Assembly (NCBI GenBank): GCA_031261705.1
Contig: JAISJD010000049.1
Coordinates: 1 to 34,819, forward strand
DNA length: 34,819 nucleotides
Direction: 5' to 3'
Origin: Lactobacillales bacterium
GTDB taxonomy: Bacteria; Bacillota; Bacilli; Lactobacillales; Streptococcaceae
Shown: piece by piece, positions 28,269 to 34,819 of the stretch
How positions within the stretch are numbered: the first letter of the stretch is position 1
How the letters are laid out: each line of letters begins with the position of its first letter
Notes under the pieces: generated by a model
The model's input: only the letters and a program-made list of their open reading frames with translations
The model's database searches: none
What the model was told of the DNA's origin: nothing
Position numbers and translations under genes: made by a program

Positions 28269-28378
28269 TCTTCAGGGCAGGGTGAAATTCCCGACCGGCA
28301 GTAAAGTCTGCGAACCGTTTTTAAGCGGTTGAACTGGTGTAATTCCAGTACCGACAGTAGAGTCTGGATGGGAGAAGA
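28269..28378 (+). ncRNA. FMN riboswitch (RFN element)
   Basis: The conserved RFN blocks appear in order: TTCAGGGCAGGGTG, AATTCCCGACCGGC, AGTAAAGTCTGCGAACC, a variable hairpin (CCGTTTTTAAGCGG), GAACTGGTGTAATTCCAGTACC, GACAGTAGAGTCTGGATGGG and GAGAAG. The closing P1 stem is TCTTC (28269-28273) with GAAGA (28374-28378). It binds flavin mononucleotide and represses the downstream riboflavin transporter gene ribU. Confidence 0.97.
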
Positions 28379-28433
28379 TTGGCGTATTTGGTCTCTGCAA
28401 TTTTTTGGTTGCAGAAACATAGAGGCGTATTCC

Positions 28434-28467
28434 AAGCTGTTTTCCCATGTGAAAGCGGCTTATTTTT
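28434..28467 (+). terminator. Riboswitch-controlled terminator upstream of ribU
   Basis: AAGCTGTTTTC (28434-28444) pairs with GAAAGCGGCTT (28451-28461), 11 bp with two G-T pairs, loop CCATGT, then ATTTTT. It lies 56 nt past the riboswitch and 70 nt before ribU. A separate hairpin (TCTGCAA/TTGCAGA) between them may belong to the antiterminator. This indicates control by premature transcription termination when FMN is abundant. Confidence 0.8.
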
Positions 28468-28538
28468 ATGCCACCATGTACTTAACGACTACAAAATCTC
28501 AAGGTGAAACGAACAATAAAAATAAGGAGGAATTAATT

Positions 28539-29123
28539 ATGACAAGCAACAAGACAAGAAAATTAGTATTAATTGCGATACTTTCAGCGATTTCCACTGT
28601 GCTGATGGCATTCGTGCAAATTCCAATGTTCGGTGGGTTTATGAAATTAGACTTTTCTGTTCTTCCAATTTTGATTGGCTTAGTAGTTCTAGGACTGCCA
28701 AGTGCAATGGCTATTTTAATTCTTCGTTCCATTTTAGTCACAATTCTTTTTAGTGAAGGGGTTAGTACGTATATTGGAATGCCAATGAATATTGTCGCAA
28801 TAGGCCTATTCGTTATTGCTATTTGGTTCTTTATTCGTTATGACTTGAAATTTAACGCATTTCGTTTTCTTCTCGGCGGAATTGCCGGAACAATTATTCT
28901 GACTGCGGCGATGGCTTTATTAAATTTCATTTATGCGATACCACTTTATGAGAAATTTGCGAATTTTAAACTTTCCGCCGTTGGGATGACGTTAAAAGAC
29001 TGGATTGTGGCAATGGTTTTACCATTTAATCTGATTCAGGGGGCAATTTTAACGATTGTTAGTGGACTTATTTTGATTTCATTTTCAAAATTCTTATACG
29101 GTCAAAAGAAAAATTTTGAATAA
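28539..29123 (+). CDS. ribU: Riboflavin ECF transporter S component RibU
   Basis: The 194-aa, roughly six-helix membrane protein has the RibU pattern after its first helix (IPMFGGFMKLDFSVLPILIG) and conserved glycine-rich middle helices. It captures riboflavin and works with the shared ECF energising module (EcfA, EcfA', EcfT), encoded elsewhere. Start ATG 28539 (MTSNKTRKLVLIAIL) has AAGGAGG upstream at good spacing; the same frame extends back into the riboswitch but that part is leader RNA. The FMN riboswitch plus terminator controls it, which supports the assignment strongly. Confidence 0.96.
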   Translation: MTSNKTRKLVLIAILSAISTVLMAFVQIPMFGGFMKLDFSVLPILIGLVVLGLPSAMAILILRSILVTILFSEGVSTYIGMPMNIVAIGLFVIAIWFFIRYDLKFNAFRFLLGGIAGTIILTAAMALLNFIYAIPLYEKFANFKLSAVGMTLKDWIVAMVLPFNLIQGAILTIVSGLILISFSKFLYGQKKNFE

Positions 29124-29124
29124 T

Positions 29125-29166
29125 AAAAAATGCTTAGGGAATTTTCTTTCTCTAAGCATTTTTTTC
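29125..29166. terminator. Bidirectional terminator between ribU and the ferredoxin gene
   Basis: AAAAAATGCTTAGGGA pairs with TCTCTAAGCATTTTTT around an 8-nt loop; flanking A and T runs make it work on both strands. The ferredoxin stop codon (minus strand, 29152-29154) lies within the stem. Confidence 0.9.
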
Positions 29167-29379
29167 ATGAATAATGATGGCGCGAACGGGACATTTGCGA
29201 TATGCTACAAGTAGTTCCTCTTTTTTTGAATTTGAAACAGTGATTTCTTTGGCATTTGTGTCTTTAAACAAAACCAATCCGTCATCATCATAATCAAAAA
29301 TATCTGGCGCATAGATGGCACATAGTCCACAAGCAATACATTCTTCGGGTAAGATGGTACATAGTAAGTCCTTACTCAT
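29152..29379 (-). CDS. fer: Ferredoxin with a single 4Fe-4S cluster
   Basis: The 75-aa acidic protein has C14, C17 and C20 in ECIACGLC and the distant fourth ligand C63 in RKCPVRAI, as in Bacillus Fer-type ferredoxins (about 80 aa). It carries electrons at low potential in the cytoplasm; partners are not indicated. The gene is convergent with ribU and divergent from ypbB with only 34 nt between the two start codons, as in Bacillus where fer lies beside ypbB-recS. Its ribosome binding site is weak (GGATGTGAG). Confidence 0.92.
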   Translation of the reverse strand: MSKDLLCTILPEECIACGLCAIYAPDIFDYDDDGLVLFKDTNAKEITVSNSKKEELLVAYRKCPVRAIIIHEKNA

Positions 29380-29413
29380 CGTCTCACATCCGTTCTGTTA
29401 AAGGAGTATTTCA

Positions 29414-30445
29414 ATGTTTGATACATTTATTTTATCGTTATTTGCACATGGCTACAAGGTAAAACCCTCTACACTTTTTCACTTATTGAAGGGGAAAAGA
29501 AGTTCTTCTGTGCTAGTTTATGGTTTTTTTTATCAATCTCTGCAATATGTCGGACTTTTTCCAAAATTAAGTGAGGAGAAGTATAACCAATTGTTAAAAG
29601 ATTTCTTTCAAAAACGTTATCTTGCACATTTTGGTGAGGAAGTGAAAATTACCGAATTAGGTTTAAAGCAGGTGGAACATTTTCCAAAGGGCTTAACAAG
29701 TCATATTGACAACTATCACTTTGCTCGTGGAGAAGAAAAAATTTGGCGTCTGTTTTTATTTTCTATTCAGGTGGTATCGGAATTTACGCATCAAGAGCGT
29801 AAGTATTTGCCGATAGAAAATACACCATTTTATACAACCTTGGTCAAGCGATGGTTTGCGACAATGAATAAGGAGAATTTTTCAGAAAAATTCAAAGAAG
29901 AGCTGATTTTTTTATTAGATAGAGTGGAAATTGAAACTGCGAACGAATTGGCACTTCAATTTACAGGGCATGCGCGAAATGGTCTGATTTATCAGCAAAT
30001 GGATAAGGAAGAGTTATTCTTGCAAACCTTGAAACATAAGAATCAGCTACATGAATTATTTAAAATTATGGTGGAAAATGTTGCTCATATTCCGCTACTT
30101 TGGGCGCTATTGGGGAATGTTTTCAAACAGAATCATAATTTGAGTATGAATCAGACAAAAAATTTACTAATTAATGGAAATTCTTTAGCCGAAGTTTCTG
30201 AAAAACGTGGAATAAAGCCAAGTACGGTTGCAGACCATTTATTAGAGCTTGCACTTGTCGAGGAAAATTTTGATTTTCAATTAAAATTACCGACGGAGGT
30301 TCAAAATTTTTTTGCTATTACTACCAACGAAGAAACAATCATTTCTTTACGATACAGTGAGCTGAATCAAAAATATCCATTGGAATTTGTAGAGTTTCGT
30401 TTGGCTCAGATTGCTTGGATTAGGAGACAGAGACATGGAAGATAA
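29414..30445 (+). CDS. ypbB: YpbB-like helix-turn-helix protein encoded with RecQ
   Basis: The 343-aa protein has a long helical N-terminal part and a C-terminal helix-turn-helix (NSLAEVSEKRGIKPSTVADH, about residues 255-275, HTH_40 type). This matches the YpbB family, which is almost always encoded directly upstream of the RecQ/RecS helicase in Firmicutes; function unknown, presumably a helicase partner. Start ATG 29414 follows AAAGGAG. Its last 11 nt overlap the recQ start, pointing to translational coupling. Confidence 0.85.
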   Translation: MFDTFILSLFAHGYKVKPSTLFHLLKGKRSSSVLVYGFFYQSLQYVGLFPKLSEEKYNQLLKDFFQKRYLAHFGEEVKITELGLKQVEHFPKGLTSHIDNYHFARGEEKIWRLFLFSIQVVSEFTHQERKYLPIENTPFYTTLVKRWFATMNKENFSEKFKEELIFLLDRVEIETANELALQFTGHARNGLIYQQMDKEELFLQTLKHKNQLHELFKIMVENVAHIPLLWALLGNVFKQNHNLSMNQTKNLLINGNSLAEVSEKRGIKPSTVADHLLELALVEENFDFQLKLPTEVQNFFAITTNEETIISLRYSELNQKYPLEFVEFRLAQIAWIRRQRHGR

Positions 30446-31874
30446 ATTATTAATGGAGTTGAAAAAGCATTTTGGCTTTACGGAGTTCAAAACTGGGCAA
30501 CGTGAGATTATCGAATCCCTTTTGGCTGGAAGTGATACGCTTGGCATTCTTCCAACAGGGACGGGGAAATCTCTTTGCTATCAACTATCTGGTATGTTGG
30601 CAGAAGGGTCAGTTTTGGTCGTGTCCCCATTATTGAGCTTAATGGAGGATCAAGTACGAAGTTTGCAAGTACTCGGCGAACATCATGTGATAGCACTGAA
30701 TAGTTCACTTCTTCATGAAGAAAAATATTATGTTTTGAAGCACTTATCGTCTTATAAATTTATCTTTGCTTCTCCAGAAATGCTGTTACAAGGAGAGGTT
30801 TTGAATTATTTGCGAAAAACGAAGTTTGGGTTGTTTGTCATTGATGAGGCGCACTGTGTTTCTCAATGGGGCATGGACTTTCGCCCTGAATATGCACGTT
30901 TGCATGTGGTTCAAGAGGTATTAAATCATCCAGTGACGTTAGCTTTAACTGCAACGGCGACCCCGCTTGTTGAGCAAGATATTCGTCAATATCTGTTTCC
31001 GGAAGGGGTGGAATGTTTTCGCTCCTCCGTAAATCGTGAAAATATCGGTTTAGTTGTTAGGCGAACGGAAAAGAAAGAGGAACAGTTAATTCAGCTCTTA
31101 AAAACACTTTCTCCGCTAGGTTCTGGAATTGTTTACGCTTCTACAAGGAAAGAAACAGAGTTCTTAGCTCGTTTGATTACGACTCAGCTAGGGATTGATA
31201 CAGCGTTTTATCACGGGGGATTAACGGCAAGTGAGCGTGGCTCGTTACAAGCTCAGTTTCTAAATAATGAGCTCCCATTACTGTGTGCAACCAATGCGTT
31301 TGGAATGGGGATTGATAAACCGGATATTCGATTTGTTGTTCACTATTCGCTGTCAGGAAGTTTAGAAAGCTATGTGCAAGAATATGGGCGTGCAGGTCGA
31401 GATGGGCTTCCTGCACTAGCAATCTTATTTTACAAAGAGGGCGATGAATTTATTCATCAATATTTTCATCAAGAACAAATGGCAGATAGGCAGAGTCTAA
31501 GCTTTATCACTGGACGTTCTAAAGAAGAAATTAAGGATTTACTGCCACTTTTCAAAGGAATTCAGCAAAAATGGCTACAAGGATTTTTGGAAGATGAGTA
31601 CACTTATGAAGAATTAGTTGGGAAGCTATTAGAAAAAGAAACACAAAAAAATAACCAGCTTCAGACCATGCTTATTTATCAAAAGTCAAGCAGTTGTAGG
31701 CGAAACTTTATTCAGACCTATTTTGGCGATAACAAAGTTAATATCCCACCTGAATATTGTTGCGATAATTGTGGGCTCCGAGTGGAAGAGTATATAAAGC
31801 AATTTCCAAAAGTAGAAAAAGTGGAAAAATCTGAACAAAGCGCTTGGCAAGAAATCATTCATCAACTTTTTTAA
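30435..31874 (+). CDS. recQ: RecQ-family ATP-dependent DNA helicase (RecS-like, short)
   Basis: The 479-aa protein has Walker A LPTGTGKSLCY (39-49), motif II IDEAHCVSQWG, SAT-like LTATAT and a motif VI region QEYGRAGRDG, then four cysteines at the C-terminus (SCRRN ... CCDNCG) forming the RecQ zinc-binding subdomain. It ends shortly after that, so the winged helix and HRDC domains of full-length RecQ are absent, as in Bacillus RecS. It unwinds 3'-tailed and structured DNA in repair. Start ATG 30435 has AGGAG 8 nt upstream and overlaps ypbB. Confidence 0.93.
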   Translation: MEDKLLMELKKHFGFTEFKTGQREIIESLLAGSDTLGILPTGTGKSLCYQLSGMLAEGSVLVVSPLLSLMEDQVRSLQVLGEHHVIALNSSLLHEEKYYVLKHLSSYKFIFASPEMLLQGEVLNYLRKTKFGLFVIDEAHCVSQWGMDFRPEYARLHVVQEVLNHPVTLALTATATPLVEQDIRQYLFPEGVECFRSSVNRENIGLVVRRTEKKEEQLIQLLKTLSPLGSGIVYASTRKETEFLARLITTQLGIDTAFYHGGLTASERGSLQAQFLNNELPLLCATNAFGMGIDKPDIRFVVHYSLSGSLESYVQEYGRAGRDGLPALAILFYKEGDEFIHQYFHQEQMADRQSLSFITGRSKEEIKDLLPLFKGIQQKWLQGFLEDEYTYEELVGKLLEKETQKNNQLQTMLIYQKSSSCRRNFIQTYFGDNKVNIPPEYCCDNCGLRVEEYIKQFPKVEKVEKSEQSAWQEIIHQLF

Positions 31875-31896
31875 CCTTTTTTTACACTTTAAATTA

Positions 31897-31925
31897 CAGA
31901 CAGGCGAGGAAACCTATGCTATAAT
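31897..31925 (+). promoter_or_regulatory. Promoter of the LysM protein gene
   Basis: TGCTATAAT is an extended -10 with perfect TATAAT at 31920-31925; a partial -35 CAGACA at 31897-31902 lies 17 nt upstream. The gene starts 33 nt downstream. Confidence 0.6.
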
Positions 31926-31957
31926 AACAACCGAGTAATAATAGGAGGGTATCTAAC

Positions 31958-32503
31958 GTGGCTCGAAAAAAAGATAAAAACGAAAAAAATAAGACGAAAG
32001 AACCGTGGGAGCAATCCATTTATGATACAGAGTATGAATCTGGCATTTCACGTGTTTCTCAAAGAAAGCAAAAAAAAGGAAATTCATTGTTTATTACGAT
32101 TTTAGTCGTTCTATTAGTTTTAATTATGTCTATGCCTGTTGCTGGTTATTTTTATATCATGAAACCAAATACATCTAAATCGGGGAAAACTACGCCAACA
32201 ACACAGATGAGTACGACATCAAAATCATCATCTTCTACATCTAGTAGCAGTTCTGCAAGTCAAGAATCTTCCTCATCAAGTGAGGAAGCAAGCGAGTCTT
32301 CTTCTACAACACCAAGTTCGTCAGAGGAAGAAGAATCAGGCGAAGATACGACTGAGGTGCAAGCTGGTGAAGGGTTAGAGCAAATTGCGCAACGTACTGG
32401 GACAACGGCGGAAGAAATTGCACGTTTGAATGGAATTACTTTGACACCGGATGGCTCATTTACGCCAGCTATTTCACCAGGGCAAGTATTACGAGTGAAG
32501 TAG
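31958..32503 (+). CDS. LysM-domain membrane-anchored protein (YpbE-like)
   Basis: The 181-aa protein has a strongly basic cytoplasmic start, one transmembrane helix (about 43-67), a serine/threonine/glutamate low-complexity linker (about 72-130) and a C-terminal LysM domain (about 135-181) for binding peptidoglycan. Same place and layout as Bacillus YpbE, between recS and cmk. It likely links membrane and cell wall; a precise role is unknown. Start GTG 31958 follows AGGAGGG. A 9-bp hairpin (32507-32527, ATCTTTGAA/TTCAAAGAT) follows but has only a poor T-tail. Confidence 0.88.
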   Translation: MARKKDKNEKNKTKEPWEQSIYDTEYESGISRVSQRKQKKGNSLFITILVVLLVLIMSMPVAGYFYIMKPNTSKSGKTTPTTQMSTTSKSSSSTSSSSSASQESSSSSEEASESSSTTPSSSEEEESGEDTTEVQAGEGLEQIAQRTGTTAEEIARLNGITLTPDGSFTPAISPGQVLRVK

Positions 32504-32506
32504 CTC

Positions 32507-32532
32507 ATCTTTGAATTTTTCAAAGATTTATT
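32507..32532 (+). terminator. Weak hairpin between the LysM gene and cmk
   Basis: ATCTTTGAA pairs exactly with TTCAAAGAT across TTT. The following TTATTAATCT is only loosely T-rich, so read-through into cmk is expected. Confidence 0.45.
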
Positions 32533-32564
32533 AATCTAAACGTGTAAAACAAGGAGTTTCATTT

Positions 32565-33236
32565 ATGAAGAGAATTAGTATTGCGATTGATGGCCCTGCA
32601 TCTTCGGGAAAAAGTACGGTGGCTAAGATTTTAGCAAAGGATTATGACTATGTTTATACTGATACAGGTGCAATGTATCGCTCGTTGACACTTTTAGCGC
32701 TTCAAGAGGGTGTTTCTTTGGAAGATGAAGCTAGTTTAGTCGATTTATTAGAAAAAAATCCTATTTCATTTCAACAAGGTGAAAACGGTCAACGTGTTTT
32801 TATTGGTGGCAATGAAGTAACCAAGGAAATTCGACAAAATGAAGTGACAAACAATGTTTCTGTCGTTTCTGCTCATGAGCTAGTCCGTGAGGCTATGGTG
32901 GCTTTACAGAAGGTTTATGGAGAACATGGTAGTGTCGTCATGGATGGACGGGACATTGGGACCGTCGTATTACCTAATGCAGAGGTGAAAATTTTCTTAG
33001 TTGCTTCTGTTGAGGAACGTGCGGAACGTCGCTTTAAGGAAAATCAAGAAAAAGGGATTCCAACCGATTTTGATACATTGAAAAAAGAAATTGAACAACG
33101 AGATTATTTGGATTCTACTCGAAGTGCTTCACCATTAGTTCAAGCTGAAGATGCAATTTTACTTGATACAACTGGTCTAAATATCGAAGAAGTGGTCGGA
33201 GAAATCAAAAAAATCGTCAAAGAAAAGGTAAAATAG
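32565..33236 (+). CDS. cmk: Cytidylate kinase
   Basis: The 223-aa protein has the P-loop [11 protein letters not shown] (8-18), [22 protein letters not shown] and the C-terminal [13 protein letters not shown], all diagnostic of bacterial CMP kinase. It phosphorylates CMP and dCMP with ATP. Start ATG 32565 has AAGGAG upstream. Next to rpsA, as in many bacteria. Confidence 0.97.
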   Translation: MKRISIAIDGPASSGKSTVAKILAKDYDYVYTDTGAMYRSLTLLALQEGVSLEDEASLVDLLEKNPISFQQGENGQRVFIGGNEVTKEIRQNEVTNNVSVVSAHELVREAMVALQKVYGEHGSVVMDGRDIGTVVLPNAEVKIFLVASVEERAERRFKENQEKGIPTDFDTLKKEIEQRDYLDSTRSASPLVQAEDAILLDTTGLNIEEVVGEIKKIVKEKVK

Positions 33237-33365
33237 CGAAAATTTGCAGAAAAATCGAGAATTTAATAAATAATTCTTTATTTTTTTGTTAAGTTATCCT
33301 AAAATTAGAGTAACGACTATAAATATATTTATAAATATTTGTTGCAACGTAGGAGGAGTCAAGTC

Positions 33366-34550
33366 ATGTCAGAAGAATTTAAGGACTTATTTAACAGTCA
33401 ACCAGAAGTAAAGGTTGGAGATGTCGTAGAAGCTATTGTCGAACAAGTGGATAGCTCTAAAGGACAATTAGTAGTTAGCTTACCAGGTGGAGTGCAAGGT
33501 GCTGTACCAGCGCGTGAATTATCAACTACTCATGCAGAAGATATTAGCGAATTAGCAAAAGTTGGCGACAAGCTAGAATTATTAGTAGCTAAAGAAGTAA
33601 AAGGTAACGCACAAGATGATGGAATTACATTCATCTTATCAAAAGTGAAGTTAGCTGCACGTGCTGCTTGGAAAGAGCTTGAAGGCAAAGAAGGAGAAGT
33701 AATCAACGTCACTGTAACAAATGTTGTTAAGGGTGGCTTATCTGTTGATGCAAAAGGCGTTCGTGGTTTCATCCCCGCTTCAATGGTCGATGATCACTAC
33801 GTTTCAGACTTCTCACAATACAAAGGTCAATCTTTCGATGCAAAAATTATCGAAGTAGATCCAACACAAAATCGTTTAATCTTGTCACGTCGTGCAGTGA
33901 TTGAAGCTGAAAAAGCAGAAGCGAAAGAAAGAATCTTAGCAACTATTCACGAAGGTGATGTGGTTGAAGGTGTGGTTGCTCGCTTGACTGATTTTGGTGC
34001 ATTTGTAAACTTAGGTGGCTTAGACGGTTTAGTTCACGTTTCTGAAATTGCTCACCACCGTGTAAACAAACCATCTGATGTATTAAGTGTTGGCGATAAA
34101 ATCAAAGTTCAAGTTTTACGCATTAACCCAGAAGATGCACGTATTTCATTATCATTGAAAGCAACTATCCCTGGTCCTTGGGCTGACATTGAAGAAAAAG
34201 CTCCAGTTGGTGCTGAATTAGACGGAACTGTGAAACGCTTAACGACATTTGGCGCTTTTGTTGAAGTATTTCCTGGTGTAGAAGGTTTGGTTCATATTTC
34301 TCAAATTTCACACAAACATATTGCAACACCTCAAGAAGTTTTATCTGAAGGGGAACAAGTTCGTGTGAAGGTATTAGAACTTAACCCAGCAGACCATCGT
34401 ATTGGTTTGTCTATTAAAGCTTTAGAAGAAGCTCCAGTTGTTGAAAAAGTAGAAGTTACTCCTGCTGAAGAAGCATATGTTCTTCCAGAAGAAGAAACTG
34501 GTTTTTCATTAGGTGAAATCGCTGGTTTAGATGAATTAAAAGAAGATTAG
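33366..34550 (+). CDS. rpsA: Ribosomal protein S1 homologue with four S1 domains
   Basis: The 394-aa protein contains four S1 RNA-binding domains, roughly 14-95, 105-180, 193-262 and 278-350 (typical core strings such as DFGAFVNLGGLDGLVHVSE and TFGAFVEVFPGVEGLVHIS), then an acidic tail. Low-GC Gram-positive S1 proteins have about four domains, versus six in E. coli. It helps mRNA binding at the ribosome, though in Bacillus the homologue YpfD is dispensable. ATG 33366 follows AGGAGGAG; an in-frame upstream start at 33339 would lie before that site. 129 nt separate it from cmk, AT-rich with no clear terminator. The ISL3-type element begins 11 bp past its stop. Confidence 0.95.
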   Translation: MSEEFKDLFNSQPEVKVGDVVEAIVEQVDSSKGQLVVSLPGGVQGAVPARELSTTHAEDISELAKVGDKLELLVAKEVKGNAQDDGITFILSKVKLAARAAWKELEGKEGEVINVTVTNVVKGGLSVDAKGVRGFIPASMVDDHYVSDFSQYKGQSFDAKIIEVDPTQNRLILSRRAVIEAEKAEAKERILATIHEGDVVEGVVARLTDFGAFVNLGGLDGLVHVSEIAHHRVNKPSDVLSVGDKIKVQVLRINPEDARISLSLKATIPGPWADIEEKAPVGAELDGTVKRLTTFGAFVEVFPGVEGLVHISQISHKHIATPQEVLSEGEQVRVKVLELNPADHRIGLSIKALEEAPVVEKVEVTPAEEAYVLPEEETGFSLGEIAGLDELKED

Positions 34551-34637
34551 TTGAATAAATTGGCTCTTTCGAGAAATCGGGTTCTTTGGGATCTTTGTCA
34601 AATGATGGTGGTGACACCTAAATCTGATAAATAAAGC

Positions 34638-34819
34638 TTAGGCTGCTTCACATGAGAAATCGTGTGGAGCTGCTTTTTTTGTAACCATTGGTTGGTCGCT
34701 AAAGACAATCATGATTCGTTTTTTGAAATTCATATAGTTTCTATATCCGTAGGCTATTCTTTTGATAACTTTGATATGGTTGTTGAAGCATTCAAGAGGA
34801 CCGTTTGAATACTTGTATT
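34638..34819 (-). CDS. ISL3-family transposase, C-terminal part (truncated by window end)
   Basis: The minus-strand frame from the window edge to TAA at 34638-34640 encodes 59 residues beginning YKYSNGPLECFNNHIKVIKR, followed by IAYGYRNYMNFKKRIMIVFS. The pattern YSNGPLE(G/C)xNxxIKxIKRxAYGYxNxxxFxxRI is the conserved C-terminal end of DDE transposases of the ISL3 family. The rest lies beyond the window, so intactness is unknown. Confidence 0.85.
   Translation of the reverse strand, partial: YKYSNGPLECFNNHIKVIKRIAYGYRNYMNFKKRIMIVFSDQPMVTKKAAPHDFSCEAA
34642..34680 (+). terminator. Terminator within the IS end, after rpsA
   Basis: GCTGCTTCACATGA pairs with TCGTGTGGAGCTGC (14 bp, one mismatch, G-T pairs) around GAAA and is followed by seven Ts (34674-34680). 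It lies inside the 3' end of the transposase gene but is oriented to stop transcription coming from rpsA. Confidence 0.85.

Larger units (their letters stand above)
34562..34819 (-). mobile_element. ISL3-family insertion sequence, one end (continues past the window)
   Basis: The transposase C-terminus lies on the minus strand, and the likely terminal inverted repeat begins GGCTCTTTCGAGAAATC at 34562, similar to ISL3-family ends starting GGCTCTT. The exact end cannot be confirmed because the other end is outside the window. The insertion point is 11 bp after the rpsA stop codon. Confidence 0.75.

Noticed and set aside
28329-28538. N-terminal extension of RibU starting in the riboswitch
   Set aside because: The frame is open, but it covers the aptamer and terminator; AAGGAGG before ATG 28539 and RibU lengths support the shorter protein.

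Overview
This 34.8-kb window is a chromosomal segment of a low-GC Gram-positive bacterium, most likely a lactic acid bacterium (Lactobacillales) of the Enterococcaceae/Carnobacteriaceae type. The evidence is AT-rich sequence, strong purine-rich ribosome binding sites with ATG/GTG/TTG starts, a CIRCE-controlled hrcA-grpE-dnaK-dnaJ cluster preceded by hemW, an FMN-riboswitch-controlled ribU, an Eep/RseP-type protease between dxr and proS, and an ISL3-type transposase. The species is not determined. Almost everything is conserved housekeeping DNA. The accessory or decaying parts are 1-240, 17.7-18.0 kb, 26.15-28.14 kb and 34.56 kb to the end.

Layout. 1-296: non-coding DNA with a perfect 20-bp inverted repeat carrying two consensus DnaA boxes. 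297-6576: hemW, then the heat-shock genes hrcA-grpE-dnaK behind a promoter flanked by two CIRCE operators; a terminator and a separate promoter precede dnaJ. 6670-8278 (minus strand): uppP and a glyoxalase-II-like metallohydrolase. 8431-14504: a nuclease-helicase of the XPD/DinG family, a deoxynucleoside kinase, and a DnaQ-DinG exonuclease-helicase. 14545-17656: ypmB-aspB-asnS. 17657-18181: a long spacer holding a possible gene remnant and the glmS promoter with repeated amino-sugar-type operator motifs, but no recognisable glmS ribozyme. 18182-19996: glmS. 20146-25976: uppS-cdsA-dxr-rseP-proS, covering undecaprenyl phosphate, phospholipid and isoprenoid synthesis, intramembrane proteolysis and tRNA charging.

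26188-28137 is a gene graveyard. A PlsC-like acyltransferase fragment runs directly into an N-terminally truncated OmpR-type response regulator, followed by a histidine kinase with an internal deletion, frameshifts and a stop. Next come the FMN riboswitch and ribU, a convergent ferredoxin gene, and then ypbB-recQ, a LysM membrane protein, cmk and an S1-domain ribosomal protein, an order resembling the fer/ypbB/recS/ypbE/cmk/ypfD neighbourhood of Bacillus. The window ends in the 3' part of an ISL3-family insertion sequence 11 bp past the rpsA stop codon.

I found no tRNA, rRNA or CRISPR array and no clear new multi-gene system. The observations most worth checking are the DnaA-box inverted repeat, the glmS control region, the hairpin in front of dxr, the acyltransferase/response-regulator fusion scar, and the nuclease-helicase plus DinG pair. 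Many candidate promoters here (hemW, dnaJ, dinG, ypmB, uppS, the LysM gene) are extended -10 types (TGn followed by TAAAAT or TATAAT) with poor -35 boxes.
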